A stretch of DNA of 58,726 nucleotides from an uncultured Crocinitomix sp. (GCA_905478225.1 CAJQHR010000002.1:1-58726); one strand, 5' to 3'. Shown: positions 27,802 to 37,701, counted from the first letter of the stretch. Program-made: numbers and translations. Notes: generated by a model from the letters alone, not told the origin.

Positions 27802-28671
27802 ATGAAAAAGATCCGCCTCGTTTCTCCAGCCAAGCATATTGAACAACACGAGGTAGACTTTGCTGAAAATTTTTTAACGGACAGTGGATTTGATGTCGAA
27901 ATTGGGACCTATGCTTTAGGTGTTCACAATTACTTTTCGGGCACGGTTGAAGAACGCTTAAGTGATTTTCAATTTGCATTAAATGACCCCACGGTTGATG
28001 TCATTATGTGTACACGTGGCGGATACGGATCGGTTCAAATCCTCGATCAGTTGGATTTTACGGGTTTTATTGCTAATTCTAAATTAATAATTGGATATAG
28101 TGATATCACCGTTTTCCATGAACATATTCCTAAAAATTTTAACGTACCAAGTGTTCATGCCACGGCACCCCTAAACTTTGCCGAAAATTCACTTGAATCT
28201 TTATCTTCTTTGGTCAATGCAATAATTGGCAAATCAAATCACTACGAGATTCAGCGACATGATTTGAATATTGAAGGAGAATGCCATGGCCCTGTAACAG
28301 GAGGAAATTTGGCAATTGTATATTCCATGTTAGGAACTAATTCTGAAGCGGATTATAAAGGAAAAATACTTTTCATAGAAGAAATAGGTGAAGCCGTATA
28401 CGCTATCGACCGAATGTTTCATGCCCTTAAAAAAGCCGGAAAATTGGATGAGATTACAGGGCTTATGGTTGGAAGTTTAACCAAAATGAAAGATTCAGAG
28501 ATTCCTTATGGTTCTTCTGTAGAAGAAGTTATTCACGGTCACATAGCCCCATTGGGGATCCCATTATCCTTTAATTTCCCAGCAGGTCATATACTTGACA
28601 ACCGAGCCTTAGTCATGGGTCAGGACGCAACGTTACGTGTTGGTAATAAGTACAGCGATTTCGAGCAATAA
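27802..28671 (+). CDS. LD-carboxypeptidase, peptidase family S66
   Basis: 289 residues. S66 enzymes (LdcA/MccF) cut the L-Lys/DAP-D-Ala bond of murein tetrapeptides during peptidoglycan recycling. The N-terminal domain has CTRGGYGSVQILDQLDF and the nucleophile Ser in IGYSDITV near residue 99. The C-terminal domain has GPVTGGNLAIVYSMLGT, the Glu in EEIGEAVYAIDRM near residue 195, and the His region FPAGH near residue 268, completing the Ser-Glu-His triad. There is no signal peptide, so it acts in the cytoplasm. It is monocistronic, transcribed away from the decayed pair. Confidence 0.92.
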   Translation: MKKIRLVSPAKHIEQHEVDFAENFLTDSGFDVEIGTYALGVHNYFSGTVEERLSDFQFALNDPTVDVIMCTRGGYGSVQILDQLDFTGFIANSKLIIGYSDITVFHEHIPKNFNVPSVHATAPLNFAENSLESLSSLVNAIIGKSNHYEIQRHDLNIEGECHGPVTGGNLAIVYSMLGTNSEADYKGKILFIEEIGEAVYAIDRMFHALKKAGKLDEITGLMVGSLTKMKDSEIPYGSSVEEVIHGHIAPLGIPLSFNFPAGHILDNRALVMGQDATLRVGNKYSDFEQ

Positions 28672-28792
28672 AGAACACCTCTTTTATTTAATTCCACCCA
28701 TCATTTGAATTATAAAAGGAGAAATGAGGATTGCCTGTAGCCGAAAAAAGGTAATCCATCAAACTATTACCCAAAACGAAAAGCGCTATACT

Positions 28793-28840
28793 TAAAAACA
28801 GAAGTGCGCGTAGTTGAAAAAATCTCAATACGCGCACTTC
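28793..28840 (-). terminator. Strong rho-independent terminator (12-bp perfect stem)
   Basis: GAAGTGCGCGTA (28801-28812) is exactly inverted at 28829-28840, and on the minus strand the stem is followed by TGTTTTT. It lies 30 bases downstream of the T9SS-tail remnant on the same strand. Confidence 0.75.
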
Positions 28841-28869
28841 CTATCAATTGCTAGGCGGTAAAGAAGCTT

Positions 28870-29202
28870 TTATTGCTTTACAAACGGTCTTCTTGTCACA
28901 CCATTTTCATTTCTAATTTCAATCATATAAGTACCATCTTCTAAAGAATCAACTGAAACTATTTCTTGGTTCACAGACTGACCAGTAAATACCAGTTTTC
29001 CATCTAAACTATAAACCAAGTAGTTGAATGTTCCTTCTAATAGAATGGTTAAATTATCTTGAACAGGGTTAGGGTAAATTTGAAGCGTTTCCGAATCCTC
29101 TTCTCCAATTCCAACTTGCGCATCAACGTATATAATTTCATTGGATTCGCATCCTGCTTCATCAAACTTTGAAATGTGCTGGCGTTGGAAGCCATATAAA
29201 CA
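28870..29202 (-). pseudogene. Orphan T9SS sorting domain (5'-deleted secreted protein)
   Basis: A minus-strand frame with no start codon reads from after TAG 29203-29205 to TAA 28870-28872. It encodes about 110 residues: YGFQRQHISKFDEAGCESNE, an acidic linker, and a complete type A T9SS domain (LQIYPNPVQDNLTILLEG ... LVYSLDGKLVFTGQS ... DGTYMIEIRNENG ... FVKQ). The domain has no defects and keeps its own terminator just downstream. I infer a deletion that removed the body of a secreted protein, leaving the tail. It lies immediately after the BNR-repeat T9SS gene, whose own tail is separate and intact. Confidence 0.7.
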
Positions 29203-29281
29203 CTATAAAAACGCTTTTCGAGGGACCAATAAATGGGTATAAATACCTATTGATGTTCGTATTGGAACCTTTGAACAGTCG

Positions 29282-31903
29282 CTATTTTATAATTATTGAT
29301 CCGGATGATTGACCGACCCTGAAAAAATAAACACCTGTTTTTACTACCGCAAGATTAACTTTTGAATATCCGTTCAAATGATGTACTTTTTCGCTTAAAA
29401 CAAGTTGGCCAGTTTGACTATAAATCTCAATTAAATCAGCCTCAACTGTTTCAAAATAAACATGATCTGTTGCTGGATTTGGGTAGGTAATAATTTTCGT
29501 ATTTTGCTCACTATCTATTCCAGTATCATCAATTGGTGGATCTTCATCATAAATCCAACTTACGTCATAAGACCAAATGGAACGCGAATAAGTACCTGCA
29601 ATCAATTTTTCATTTGGAGCATCCATATGCAGCTCACTAACTGTAACGAATGGTAAGCCTACACCAACATATTCCCAATGCTCGCCTCCATTAGCGGTGA
29701 AATAAACACCTCCATCAAGTGCGGCAAATAAATATTCATCATCCTCAAAACCTGGTACAACTAAAATATCGTTGACGGTGATGTTTGGTAAATCACCAGA
29801 AATATCAATCCAGTCACCAGACGCAGCGTTATTCCTGCGATAGAGATATGATCCTTCTTCATCTGACTTATAACCTGACATGCAGACATAAGACGTATTA
29901 TAAATATTTGGAGAACACTTAAGCCCTGTGATATAATGATCAGGTAAATCATCTGTAATGTTAATCCAATCCCAAGCAAATTCGCCACCATCTGTTCTAT
30001 CACCAATCCATACTAAACCGTCACTTGTACCTACATACAAATTATCTGGTACACCTGCGAACATATCAATTTCAGTAATGGTATGATATCGTTCAGCGCC
30101 AAAAGCTTCACCCATTCCAATTCTGGTTAAATCCTCACTCACATAAGTGTAAGATCCAAAAGGTGCATCCGGCATCATTTGAATGCGAGAAGTACCTACA
30201 AAAAGTTCTTCACCTGATTCTCTGATATAATAAGGCATGTCCCAATTGGTGCGATCTGGATCTGGATCGTCAGGAGAGATATTGGTCGTTTCTCCGCCTG
30301 GATCCGCATAACGCAATCCTCCATTTTGAGTTTCGTAATAGGCCGCATAAGCGTCTTCCTCTAAAAAGGTAACACGGAATCCGTCTCCGCCATTTAAGCG
30401 CTCCCAATCATTAAAGACTGAAGCGTTACCAGACATGGTTCCATTATCTTGAGCCCCTGCTCCATATAAACCATCTTCGTGTGGATGCACATCTATATGA
30501 TAAAGTTGTGTGATTGGAATGTTTTCAATGTCAGCCCAACTATCACCATTATCATCCGTTCGATACAATCCGCCATCTGTTGCAATAATGTATGAGTTTT
30601 CATCTAAAAATGCTACAGCATGTTTGTCTGCATGCACTTCATAAGTCCACCATTCTGGTACGTTTTGGTTCCAGTCTAAACCAGCATCTAATGATTGGTA
30701 CATTTCAACACCAGGAATGATTAACTGGTCATTATCATAAGGGTTGAGGTAAATCTCACCAAAATACCAACCGAAACCGCCCATGGCATTATCCGGTACA
30801 TCCTCATCACCACCGTGTATATTTAATCCGTTCCATGATATTCCACCGTCTGTTGTTTTATAAACATCATCCACATCTAAATTATCACCATCAACATAAA
30901 GCGCAAATAGTGTATTTGGATCGTCATTTGAAATGGCTAAACCAATACGGCAATCATCTTCTATTGGAAGTCCACCCGACAATTGTGTCCAAGTATCTCC
31001 CGCATTCACGGTTTTATAAATGCGGCATTGCGGACCAGTTACGGTTGAAGAAAAATAGTTTCGCATTCTGTTATACCCAGAGGCATAAAGGATGTCAGGA
31101 TTACTAGGGTCCATGACCATGTCAGAAATTCCAGCAGAATCAGCAATGAATAATTTGTTCGACCAAGTTGTACCACCGTCATCTGATCGATACACACCTC
31201 TTTGGCCGTTTTTAACATGCGGATTTCCTAAAGTGCTTGCAAAAATCCGGTCAGAATCTGTTGGGTCGATTATAATTTTTGAAACAACCCCGGTTTCTTC
31301 TAAACCAATATTATCCCAGGTATCACCACCATCTTCGGATTTGTAAATACCATTTCCTAAAAACGAACTTCCTGTAAAATTACGGTCTCCCGTTCCAACA
31401 TAAACAATGTCCTCATCTTCCGCGTCAATTGTTATAGCACCAATAGAGAGGTAAGGTTGATCATCAAAAATGGGGTCCCAATTATCGCCACCATCTGTTG
31501 TTTTAAAAACACCACCATTTGTTGCTCCAGCATAAATAATATCATGATCAGTTGGGCTCAATGTTAGTACATCAATTCGGCCACCAATATTTCCAGGTCC
31601 TTCTTGTACCCAATCTATGCTGAGATCAACTTCGCGAGAATCACCAACGGCATAGGCTTGCATTTTCACTTCATCCATTCTTTCCAAGTATTGAGCTTGG
31701 TCAAAGGTTCCGTCGGGGTAGGACCGTATTGTCAACCATTGGTCGTGCGGCTCTAGGCTTTTTCCTTCCTCGTCCATTTGGAGGGGAGGAGTAGTTGCCA
31801 TTATTTCGTTTTCTATTGTTGTTTCTTCTTGTTGAGAAATCAGAATATATGATGTTGCAGCGATCGCCAAAGCGCTAACAGCTAAATAACTAATTGTTTT
31901 CAT
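29282..31903 (-). CDS. T9SS-secreted BNR/sortilin-like beta-propeller protein
   Basis: 873 residues and intact. An N-terminal signal anchor (residues 5-23) is followed by a pre-region. Propeller-type blades then begin near residue 100 with many Asp-box motifs (TTDGGDNWD, SEDGGDTWD, SDDGGTTWS, TTDGGISWN, TDDNGDSWA), the pattern of BNR/VPS10 (sortilin-like) and photosystem-stability-factor-like propellers. Repeated DIIYAGATNG, DIVYVGTGD and PNTLFALYVD strands match. The last 75 residues are a T9SS type A domain (IITYPNPATDHVYFE ... GVYFFRVGQSSGSIIIK). Surface-binding or glycan-related roles are common in the family; the substrate is unknown. A TAACTTTG box lies 45 bases upstream. Confidence 0.9.
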   Translation of the reverse strand: MKTISYLAVSALAIAATSYILISQQEETTIENEIMATTPPLQMDEEGKSLEPHDQWLTIRSYPDGTFDQAQYLERMDEVKMQAYAVGDSREVDLSIDWVQEGPGNIGGRIDVLTLSPTDHDIIYAGATNGGVFKTTDGGDNWDPIFDDQPYLSIGAITIDAEDEDIVYVGTGDRNFTGSSFLGNGIYKSEDGGDTWDNIGLEETGVVSKIIIDPTDSDRIFASTLGNPHVKNGQRGVYRSDDGGTTWSNKLFIADSAGISDMVMDPSNPDILYASGYNRMRNYFSSTVTGPQCRIYKTVNAGDTWTQLSGGLPIEDDCRIGLAISNDDPNTLFALYVDGDNLDVDDVYKTTDGGISWNGLNIHGGDEDVPDNAMGGFGWYFGEIYLNPYDNDQLIIPGVEMYQSLDAGLDWNQNVPEWWTYEVHADKHAVAFLDENSYIIATDGGLYRTDDNGDSWADIENIPITQLYHIDVHPHEDGLYGAGAQDNGTMSGNASVFNDWERLNGGDGFRVTFLEEDAYAAYYETQNGGLRYADPGGETTNISPDDPDPDRTNWDMPYYIRESGEELFVGTSRIQMMPDAPFGSYTYVSEDLTRIGMGEAFGAERYHTITEIDMFAGVPDNLYVGTSDGLVWIGDRTDGGEFAWDWINITDDLPDHYITGLKCSPNIYNTSYVCMSGYKSDEEGSYLYRRNNAASGDWIDISGDLPNITVNDILVVPGFEDDEYLFAALDGGVYFTANGGEHWEYVGVGLPFVTVSELHMDAPNEKLIAGTYSRSIWSYDVSWIYDEDPPIDDTGIDSEQNTKIITYPNPATDHVYFETVEADLIEIYSQTGQLVLSEKVHHLNGYSKVNLAVVKTGVYFFRVGQSSGSIIIK

Positions 31904-31944
31904 GGATGAAATTTTTTAAATCCGATCGAAACCGGAATGCAATG

Positions 31945-32292
31945 TTACAAAGTTAAGGAAAAATCAGTAAACGACTTGCAATTCAGTGAGAAGGGTATGA
32001 ACCTTTTAGTGAACGGCTGCGCTATTACATTAGTAAGTGACAGAAATTGACTTCTGTCTATTTTGCTCTGTGCAATTACTACAAGCGGCTTTTGAAGATT
32101 TATAGGCAGCGTATTTATGGTGTTTTGCAACATGTCCTCCCATTGCGGATCAGTATCTAGGTACCCGATTTCATGGTTAAATACTTGAAAGAAACTGGAT
32201 AAAAAGAAATTACCATTTACAGCATTTAACCATGAAACTTGACCTGGACTAGCGGCTGTTGCAATGATTTCTCCTCGTGACTTTATGAACAA
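31945..32292 (-). pseudogene. Fragment resembling a caspase-like (C14) protease C-terminal half
   Basis: An open frame of about 115 codons with no proper start (it begins right after the stop of the T9SS-tail remnant, in the same frame). The opening KSRGEIIATAASPGQVSW, then NGNFFLSSFFQVFNHEIG, resembles the segment after the catalytic Cys in caspase-like proteases (the 'ssS.gq.Sye....nG.FT..l' region). The catalytic His and Cys parts are absent. The rest (LQNTINTLPINLQKPLV ... IPFSLNCKSF) is not recognised. It overlaps the -7 box of the BNR gene. I treat it as a displaced gene fragment; the family call is weak. Confidence 0.35.
31948..31955 (-). promoter_or_regulatory. Bacteroidota -7 box (TAACTTTG) upstream of the BNR/sortilin-like gene
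   Basis: TAACTTTG on the minus strand fits TAnnTTTG and lies 45 bases before ATG 31903. A TTG is present about 23 bases further upstream, slightly more than the ideal spacing. It overlaps the end of the caspase-like fragment. Confidence 0.45.
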
Positions 32293-32520
32293 TTACTGCA
32301 GGACAAGTCGTGCAGTTTGCGCAGGATGATTCGGTAGATTTCTTTCTACCGATAAAATATAAAACCCTTTACCAAAATCAGTACTTCTCAATTCATACTT
32401 ATTGCCAATGAAATTTGCATCTTTGAAAACTTAGTGGCCTAGCACATCATAAATGCTAAACCTGAATCGTCACTTTCATCCTCGAATAGTGTATTTGTTG
32501 GACCCGGCATCAATTGTACT
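32293..32520 (-). pseudogene. Second T9SS sorting-domain remnant, with in-frame TAA and a frameshift
   Basis: In one minus-strand frame the sequence reads RFSIYDVLGH, TAA at 32431-32433, then VFKDANFIGNKYELRSTDFG, GFYILSVERNL and TARLVLQ to TAA 32293-32295. This is a T9SS type A domain in which the stop replaces the Lys usually found in the 'GxKV' turn. A little upstream another frame has VQLMPGPTNTLFEDESDD, the likely PNPT-containing start of the domain, so a frameshift is also present. No start codon or body survives. The caspase-like fragment follows in frame, so the locus looks like a rearranged secreted-protease gene. Confidence 0.55.
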
Positions 32521-32660
32521 TTGCTCGGTTAATTGCGCAAATTCAACAAAAGACCAAAGAGAGAGTAGTCTCAGTGTCTTTTTTATGTTGGGGATAATAA
32601 GAGTTGTTTTCAGCTGTAATATACAACTGTAGACACATGAAGCCAAGGGGTTAGGTTGGT

Positions 32661-33563
32661 TTAGTTATAAGTGCGTTCTGGATTTTTGCGGAATACGAGT
32701 CTAAAACCAACGTTTGCCGCCGTACTTTCTTTAGACTTAAATCGTTTGGCGTAAAGCCCTTTTACATTCACGCCATAACTCGACCCATAGCGCTCATCAT
32801 ACCAATTTCTGCCCATAATTAAATAGCCATTTTTATCATTTTGGCGATCAAAATTTAGGTCGATATTGCGCTGGTTTTCGAAGTATTCGGGATTGGAAAA
32901 ACAGTTGTAATTGATGTAGGCTTCAAACAATGCTTTATAATGCGATTCGTAATCTTCGCTCATCCATTCCGAGGCGTTATTTGAAAGAAATTCAACACCA
33001 CTGGCGAGGTAGTTTTGTTGTGCTCAGATAATCGCTTCACGCTTTGTTCCAAACATGCTAGAATATTTCGAAGAGTAACTCTTTTTGACCAGTTTTAAAA
33101 ATTTCCGGTGTGCCTTGAGATCTTGCATATCATATGGGTGGTATACCTTTTGTAAAAGTGACTTCTCTGCAATATAATTCTCAGGCCGTATTTTTTGAGA
33201 CGCAGTTGTGAAGGTATCGAGGCGGAGGTAATTTGATGTGTCGTGGCCCATTTTCCAATCCACGTAAACTAATTCTGACGGATCTACATAATGGCGCAAA
33301 CTATTGGCTTGAATGTGATTAACTGAATTGTGTAAAGTTGAAGCCGGGTCAATTAAAACGAAATTCTCTAAATCTTTAAGTGTTGCTTTATCAATTTGAA
33401 CCTTACGCGGTGTAATTGTATAAACGCCATTAACCGGATGGTAATAACGCACTGTTACATGCTTTTTGCCCAATATATCAACTTGAATGGCTACTTTTTT
33501 GGTTTGAGCAGTTCCAGTTAAGGGAATAAAAAATACGAGAAAGATTAGACTAAAAATCTTCAT
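32661..33563 (-). pseudogene. Secreted protein interrupted by one in-frame TGA, FGE-like C-terminus
   Basis: ATG 33563 opens a signal peptide (residues 1-19, ending GTAQ). The frame is open to TGA at 33024-33026, then continues in the same frame to TAA 32661, for about 300 codons in all. After the stop the product has GVEFLSNNASEWMSEDYES, YLIMGRNWYDERYG and NVGFRLVFRKN, an order that resembles the formylglycine-generating-enzyme-like (SUMF1) fold of GldJ/GldK-type proteins. The N-terminal half (RKVQIDKATLKDLENFV, YVDWKMGHDTSNYLR) is not recognised. A single base change explains the TGA. Restart at ATG 32963 would lack a signal peptide. Confidence 0.6.
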
Positions 33564-33592
33564 TAATACTATAGTTCAAAGTTTGAATTTAG

Positions 33593-34663
33593 TTACTTAA
33601 TGCACTTGTATATTTTGAATTGGTGATTACTAATTTGAATTTCAAAATTGGTGAAATGACGTTTTAAAAAAGCTTCATAACCAACATTGGAATTGGCAAC
33701 AATTGTTAATACCCCTCCAGGTTTTAGGCAACGTTTTGCCGCCCTGCATAAGTTAATTGGAATACTGATGTCTATCGTATTTTCGAAATGAAAAGGGGGG
33801 TTGGTTACTACCCAATCCAAGCTGTTTTCTTCAAAATCATTCAACTCATAGTTGTGATGGAATTGTGGATTTGAATCTTTAACATTTAACTGTGCAGAAG
33901 CCAAAGCGAGATGTGAGTCATCTAAAAAATGCATTACATCCACTTTTGTTTTATCCAAAATCCATTTGCCAATTATTCCGTTCCCGCAAGCCAAATCCAA
34001 TACATTATTATGTTGATAAGGAACTTCTAAATTTTGCAATAAATATTGAGTGGCTATGTCCACTTTTCCAGCTGAAAAAACGCCCTTATGCTGTTCTAAA
34101 TTTAAGTGCTCGTACTTAAATTTTTCAATATTATTTGAAGGAGTAATTTCTTTTTTACCACTTAAGATTATGAGCCTTGCTTTCTTTTTAGCCTTGCTTT
34201 GCTCCACGATTTCGAAATATTTACCGGCTAATGCAAGCCAGTTTTTGTTAAAATATTTCGTCATAAAACCGCAAATCACTTTTCCATTAACATCTGTATT
34301 GGCGTGAATATGTTGCAAATATGTCTCGAACAAACCTATTGACTTTGGAATTTTTAAATAGGCAATTTCCAATGATTTTGGAAGGGTGTCTTTGAGTAAA
34401 AAAAATTGCTCGGGTTTAATATCAATTTGACTGCTTTCCGCATTTGTTTGAATTGCGGTTGCTTGGCTTTTAAGGTCCGTAATAATGGATGCATTTGCAC
34501 CCGCTAAACGGCAACTTAAATAACCAAATGCATCATTATAAATTCCAATAGAGTGTTCTTTTGTGGAGGAATAGTCTGCCATTAATTCGTCCGCAGCATT
34601 CCATGCTTTTAAGGAGGGATGATCGGTTGCTGGAATTCGGTTAAGTTGAAGGTCGTTGTCCAT
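33593..34663 (-). CDS. Class I SAM methyltransferase, RsmC/RlmG-like
   Basis: 356 residues. The C-terminal methyltransferase domain has the SAM motif LDLACGNGIIGKWI near residue 225 and the N6/N2-amino methylation motif NPPFHF near residue 287. The N-terminal half is a degenerate duplicate, as in RsmC and RlmG, which methylate a guanine N2 of 16S or 23S rRNA. The exact target cannot be set. It has no signal peptide and the frame is intact. It lies 30 bases upstream of the pseudogene at 32661-33563 on the same strand. Confidence 0.82.
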   Translation of the reverse strand: MDNDLQLNRIPATDHPSLKAWNAADELMADYSSTKEHSIGIYNDAFGYLSCRLAGANASIITDLKSQATAIQTNAESSQIDIKPEQFFLLKDTLPKSLEIAYLKIPKSIGLFETYLQHIHANTDVNGKVICGFMTKYFNKNWLALAGKYFEIVEQSKAKKKARLIILSGKKEITPSNNIEKFKYEHLNLEQHKGVFSAGKVDIATQYLLQNLEVPYQHNNVLDLACGNGIIGKWILDKTKVDVMHFLDDSHLALASAQLNVKDSNPQFHHNYELNDFEENSLDWVVTNPPFHFENTIDISIPINLCRAAKRCLKPGGVLTIVANSNVGYEAFLKRHFTNFEIQISNHQFKIYKCIK

Positions 34664-34690
34664 TAAATAAAAGCTATAAAGTTTGCGTGT

Positions 34691-35657
34691 TTATCCCAAC
34701 CTGAAATTAATGGGAATTGTGAAATTAACCTTAACAGGTTCGTTCAATTGTTCTCCAGGGATCCATTTTGGCATCAATTGAATGACGCGCGTCTCTATCT
34801 AAAATTTTCTTCACTCCTTTTCGAATGCCAACATCAGTGATTCCCCCATCTTTATCCACTACAAGCTTGACGAAGACTATGCCTTGATCCCCCACCTCTC
34901 TTGCCTTTTCGGGGTAGTTAATGTTTAGCACAATAAAAGAGATCATATTGTCCATTCCACCAATAAAACATGGATCAACTTCCGCAAAATCAGGAGTAGG
35001 CCCTTCTATATCTGCTCCTGTAGAGTCATCATCCTCATTGTTTTCTTTACCCAAATAAACAACCTTAGTTTTCGGATAGGTTTTATTGACCAGAGCGTCT
35101 GAGTTTATATAGTTGTTGGCAAGAAAAATTTTTCGAGCCAAAATGATAAGGGCGATTCTTTCAAAAAGTACGTCTTCAGCAAGCATATATTTTTTCAGCT
35201 CAAATAATTCATAAGTCATATCATTTGGCCGCGTATCATTCAGCGGCAGGTTATTCAAATGATTGATATAGATCCACAAATAAGTAAAAGCGTTTCGGTC
35301 TTTTTCTAAACCATTTACCATGATGATGCGATATAATTCTTGCTCTAAAGCCTTAAAGTGATTTGTACCTAAATGAGCAATACTGCTTAAAGTGGGGTAA
35401 TTTAGTTTGTGAGATAAGTTGAACTCTTTAGGACCTTTATTTCTTTTTTTTGGTTTGAATTGGGAAATAAACCCCGAAACGTTTGTTGCCTTTTTGTAAT
35501 TCTCTTGCGCATAAGTAGAGAATTCTGCGTCCGCATCATTCTGTGAAATATTATTGGCTGTATAGGTTGAGTCTAACCAACTGTTTAAATCATTTTGGGC
35601 ATTCGCAAAAATAATGGAAGATATTCCAATCAGCAATACAGTTAAATAGTTTTTCAT
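34691..35657 (-). pseudogene. TonB C-terminal-domain protein, frameshifted near its 3' end
   Basis: ATG 35657 opens a signal peptide (residues 1-20, ending ANAQ) and a long helical region, then a TonB domain: NINYPEKAREVGDQGIVFVKLVVDKDGGITDVGI. Near 34780-34790 the frame is lost and a stop comes at 34731. Shifting by one base restores IQLMPKWIPGEQLNEPVKVN and FTIPINFRLG to TAA 34691, the normal end of the domain (the 'P.W.PG...G.PV.v....I.F.L' motif). TonB domains couple the proton-motive force to outer-membrane receptors, but here the signal peptide implies a periplasmic, receptor-side or peptidase-linked role. Truncated protein could still be made; the last strand would be missing. Confidence 0.75.
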
Positions 35658-35746
35658 CTATACTTTTCTCTTCTCGCCGGTCCATCCAGTCCCAACTAAA
35701 TCCAACACTTATTATTTTTTGTTCTAGCGCAAAACTTCATCAATCA

Positions 35747-37696
35747 TCAGCGCTTCCTTCTTCTAGATCTGCTCGTATTTTGATTCCCTCCAGCAGCATT
35801 ATTCGCCCGTTTTTCCTTCAACCATTTTGGCATTTCGCGCTCCTGATTTTGAGGTGCAGCTGTGCCCATTAATCTTGCTAATAACTCTGGTTTACCCGCA
35901 TTATTTAATTTATCTTTTACCCACTGTCTATTCTCTTGTTTATACCAAAAGAAAAAACGGTGTTGGTCTTTCTTTTCCTCTTTCGTTTTAGGCGCAAAAG
36001 TTGGTTTTAAAGTATAAGGATGTACACCAGAATAATAAATAACCGTAGCTACTGTCATTGGAGTTGGCGTAAAATCTTGCACCTGTTCCAACTGAAAGCC
36101 CATTTCTTTCGTTTCGGCTGCTAGGTTAGCCATATCCTCTTCTTTACAACCCGGGTGAGAAGAAATGAAGTAGGGAATAAGCGGTTGTTTTAGTCCGTTT
36201 TTAGATTGAATGCGATCGTAACTTTCTTTAAACTTATGAAAATGCTTAAATGAAGGTTTTCGCATAATGCGTAAGGTGTCATCCGCCGTGTGTTCAGGAG
36301 CTACTTTTAAACGACCCGAAACATGACGCGTAACCACTTGTTCTAAATATTCCTCGGCCTCTTTTTCATTCAAATTTTTATTGTAATCTTTTACCAATAA
36401 ATCATATCGAATTCCGGACCCAACAAAAGCTTTTTTCACTTTCGGATGTTGATCTACTTTCTGATATAGCTTCGTCAATGGTTTATGACTGGTGTCTAAA
36501 TTTGAGCAAATTACGGGATGAATACAGGAAGGACTCACGCATTTTTCACAAATGCCCATGTCAATTCCTTTCATGCGATACATGTTTGCTGAAGGACCAC
36601 CTAAGTCAGAAATATAACCTTTAAAGTCGGGGTCTTCCACCACCTGCTCTACCTCACGCATGATGGATTTTTCACTTCGTGAAGCAATAAATTTTCCTTG
36701 ATGCGCCGATATGGTACAAAAGCTGCAACCACCAAAACAGCCCCGGTGCATATTAATGGAAAACTTAATCATTTCATAAGCTGGAATATCGCCTCGCTTA
36801 TAATATTTTGGATGCGGCAAGCGCGTATATGGCAAATCAAAAGAACGATCAATTTCATCTTCCGTCATGGTTTTGTATGGCGGATTTATGATCAATCGAT
36901 TTTCACCGCTTTCTTGAAAAATTCGGCGTGCAACTAATTTATTAGACTCTACTTCTACTACTTTAAAGTTAGCCGCATAAGCAATTTTATCGTCCAAACA
37001 TTTGTCATGTGAACTCAGTTCAACATCTTCCCAATTTTTGTTTTTCGGAATTCCATCTGCCTTTGGCAGAAAAACGGCCGTTTGCGGAATCGTTTTCATA
37101 GATTCCAACGGCACACCTTTTTTCAAAAGGGTTAAAATATCGCGTAATGGCTGTTCGCCCATTCCATAAACCAATAAGTCGGCCCCACTGGTTTCTAAAA
37201 TTCCAGGCATTAATTTGTCAGACCAATAATCGTAATGCGTTACTCGGCGCAGTGAAGCTTCAATACCGCCAATTAAAACGGGTACATCTGGATAAAGTTC
37301 TTTAAGAATTTGAGTGTATTTAATGGTCGCATAATCAGGCCTAAATCCTGCTTGCCCTCCGGGAGTATATGAATCACTTGAGCGTTTTCTTTTTCCGGCA
37401 GTATAATGATTCACCATAGAATCCATACAGCCAGATGTAACACCGAAAAAGTATTTGGGCACGCCAAATTTTTTGAAATCCCGCAAATCATCCTGCCAAT
37501 TGGGTTGTGGAATAATGCCTACTCTAAATCCTTCGCTTTCAATAATCCTTCCAATAACTGCAGGACCGAAAGACGGATGATCTACATAAGCATCTCCCGA
37601 AACTAAAACTACATCTAGTTCCTCCCATCCATGCGCCTCAAGCTCTTTTTTGGTAATTGGCAACCAATCTGATACGGGTCTTCTTTTTTGCTCCAT
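35747..37696 (-). CDS. YgiQ-family radical SAM protein
   Basis: 649 residues, intact. A B12-binding-like N-terminal region (DVVLVSGDAYVDHPSFGPA) is followed by the radical SAM cluster motif RGCFGGCSFCTISAHQG near residue 317 (CxxxCxxC), a core with SGIRYDLL and HVSGRLKVAPEHT, and a basic C-terminal tail (SRSRRRKR). The family is widespread but its reaction is not established to my knowledge. The start ATG at 37696 gives MEQKRRPVSDWLPITKKEL, the family N-terminus. A TACCTTTG box 6 bases upstream would put the transcript start almost at the ATG. Confidence 0.9.
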   Translation of the reverse strand: MEQKRRPVSDWLPITKKELEAHGWEELDVVLVSGDAYVDHPSFGPAVIGRIIESEGFRVGIIPQPNWQDDLRDFKKFGVPKYFFGVTSGCMDSMVNHYTAGKRKRSSDSYTPGGQAGFRPDYATIKYTQILKELYPDVPVLIGGIEASLRRVTHYDYWSDKLMPGILETSGADLLVYGMGEQPLRDILTLLKKGVPLESMKTIPQTAVFLPKADGIPKNKNWEDVELSSHDKCLDDKIAYAANFKVVEVESNKLVARRIFQESGENRLIINPPYKTMTEDEIDRSFDLPYTRLPHPKYYKRGDIPAYEMIKFSINMHRGCFGGCSFCTISAHQGKFIASRSEKSIMREVEQVVEDPDFKGYISDLGGPSANMYRMKGIDMGICEKCVSPSCIHPVICSNLDTSHKPLTKLYQKVDQHPKVKKAFVGSGIRYDLLVKDYNKNLNEKEAEEYLEQVVTRHVSGRLKVAPEHTADDTLRIMRKPSFKHFHKFKESYDRIQSKNGLKQPLIPYFISSHPGCKEEDMANLAAETKEMGFQLEQVQDFTPTPMTVATVIYYSGVHPYTLKPTFAPKTKEEKKDQHRFFFWYKQENRQWVKDKLNNAGKPELLARLMGTAAPQNQEREMPKWLKEKRANNAAGGNQNTSRSRRRKR

Positions 37697-37701
37697 TGAT
37701 G

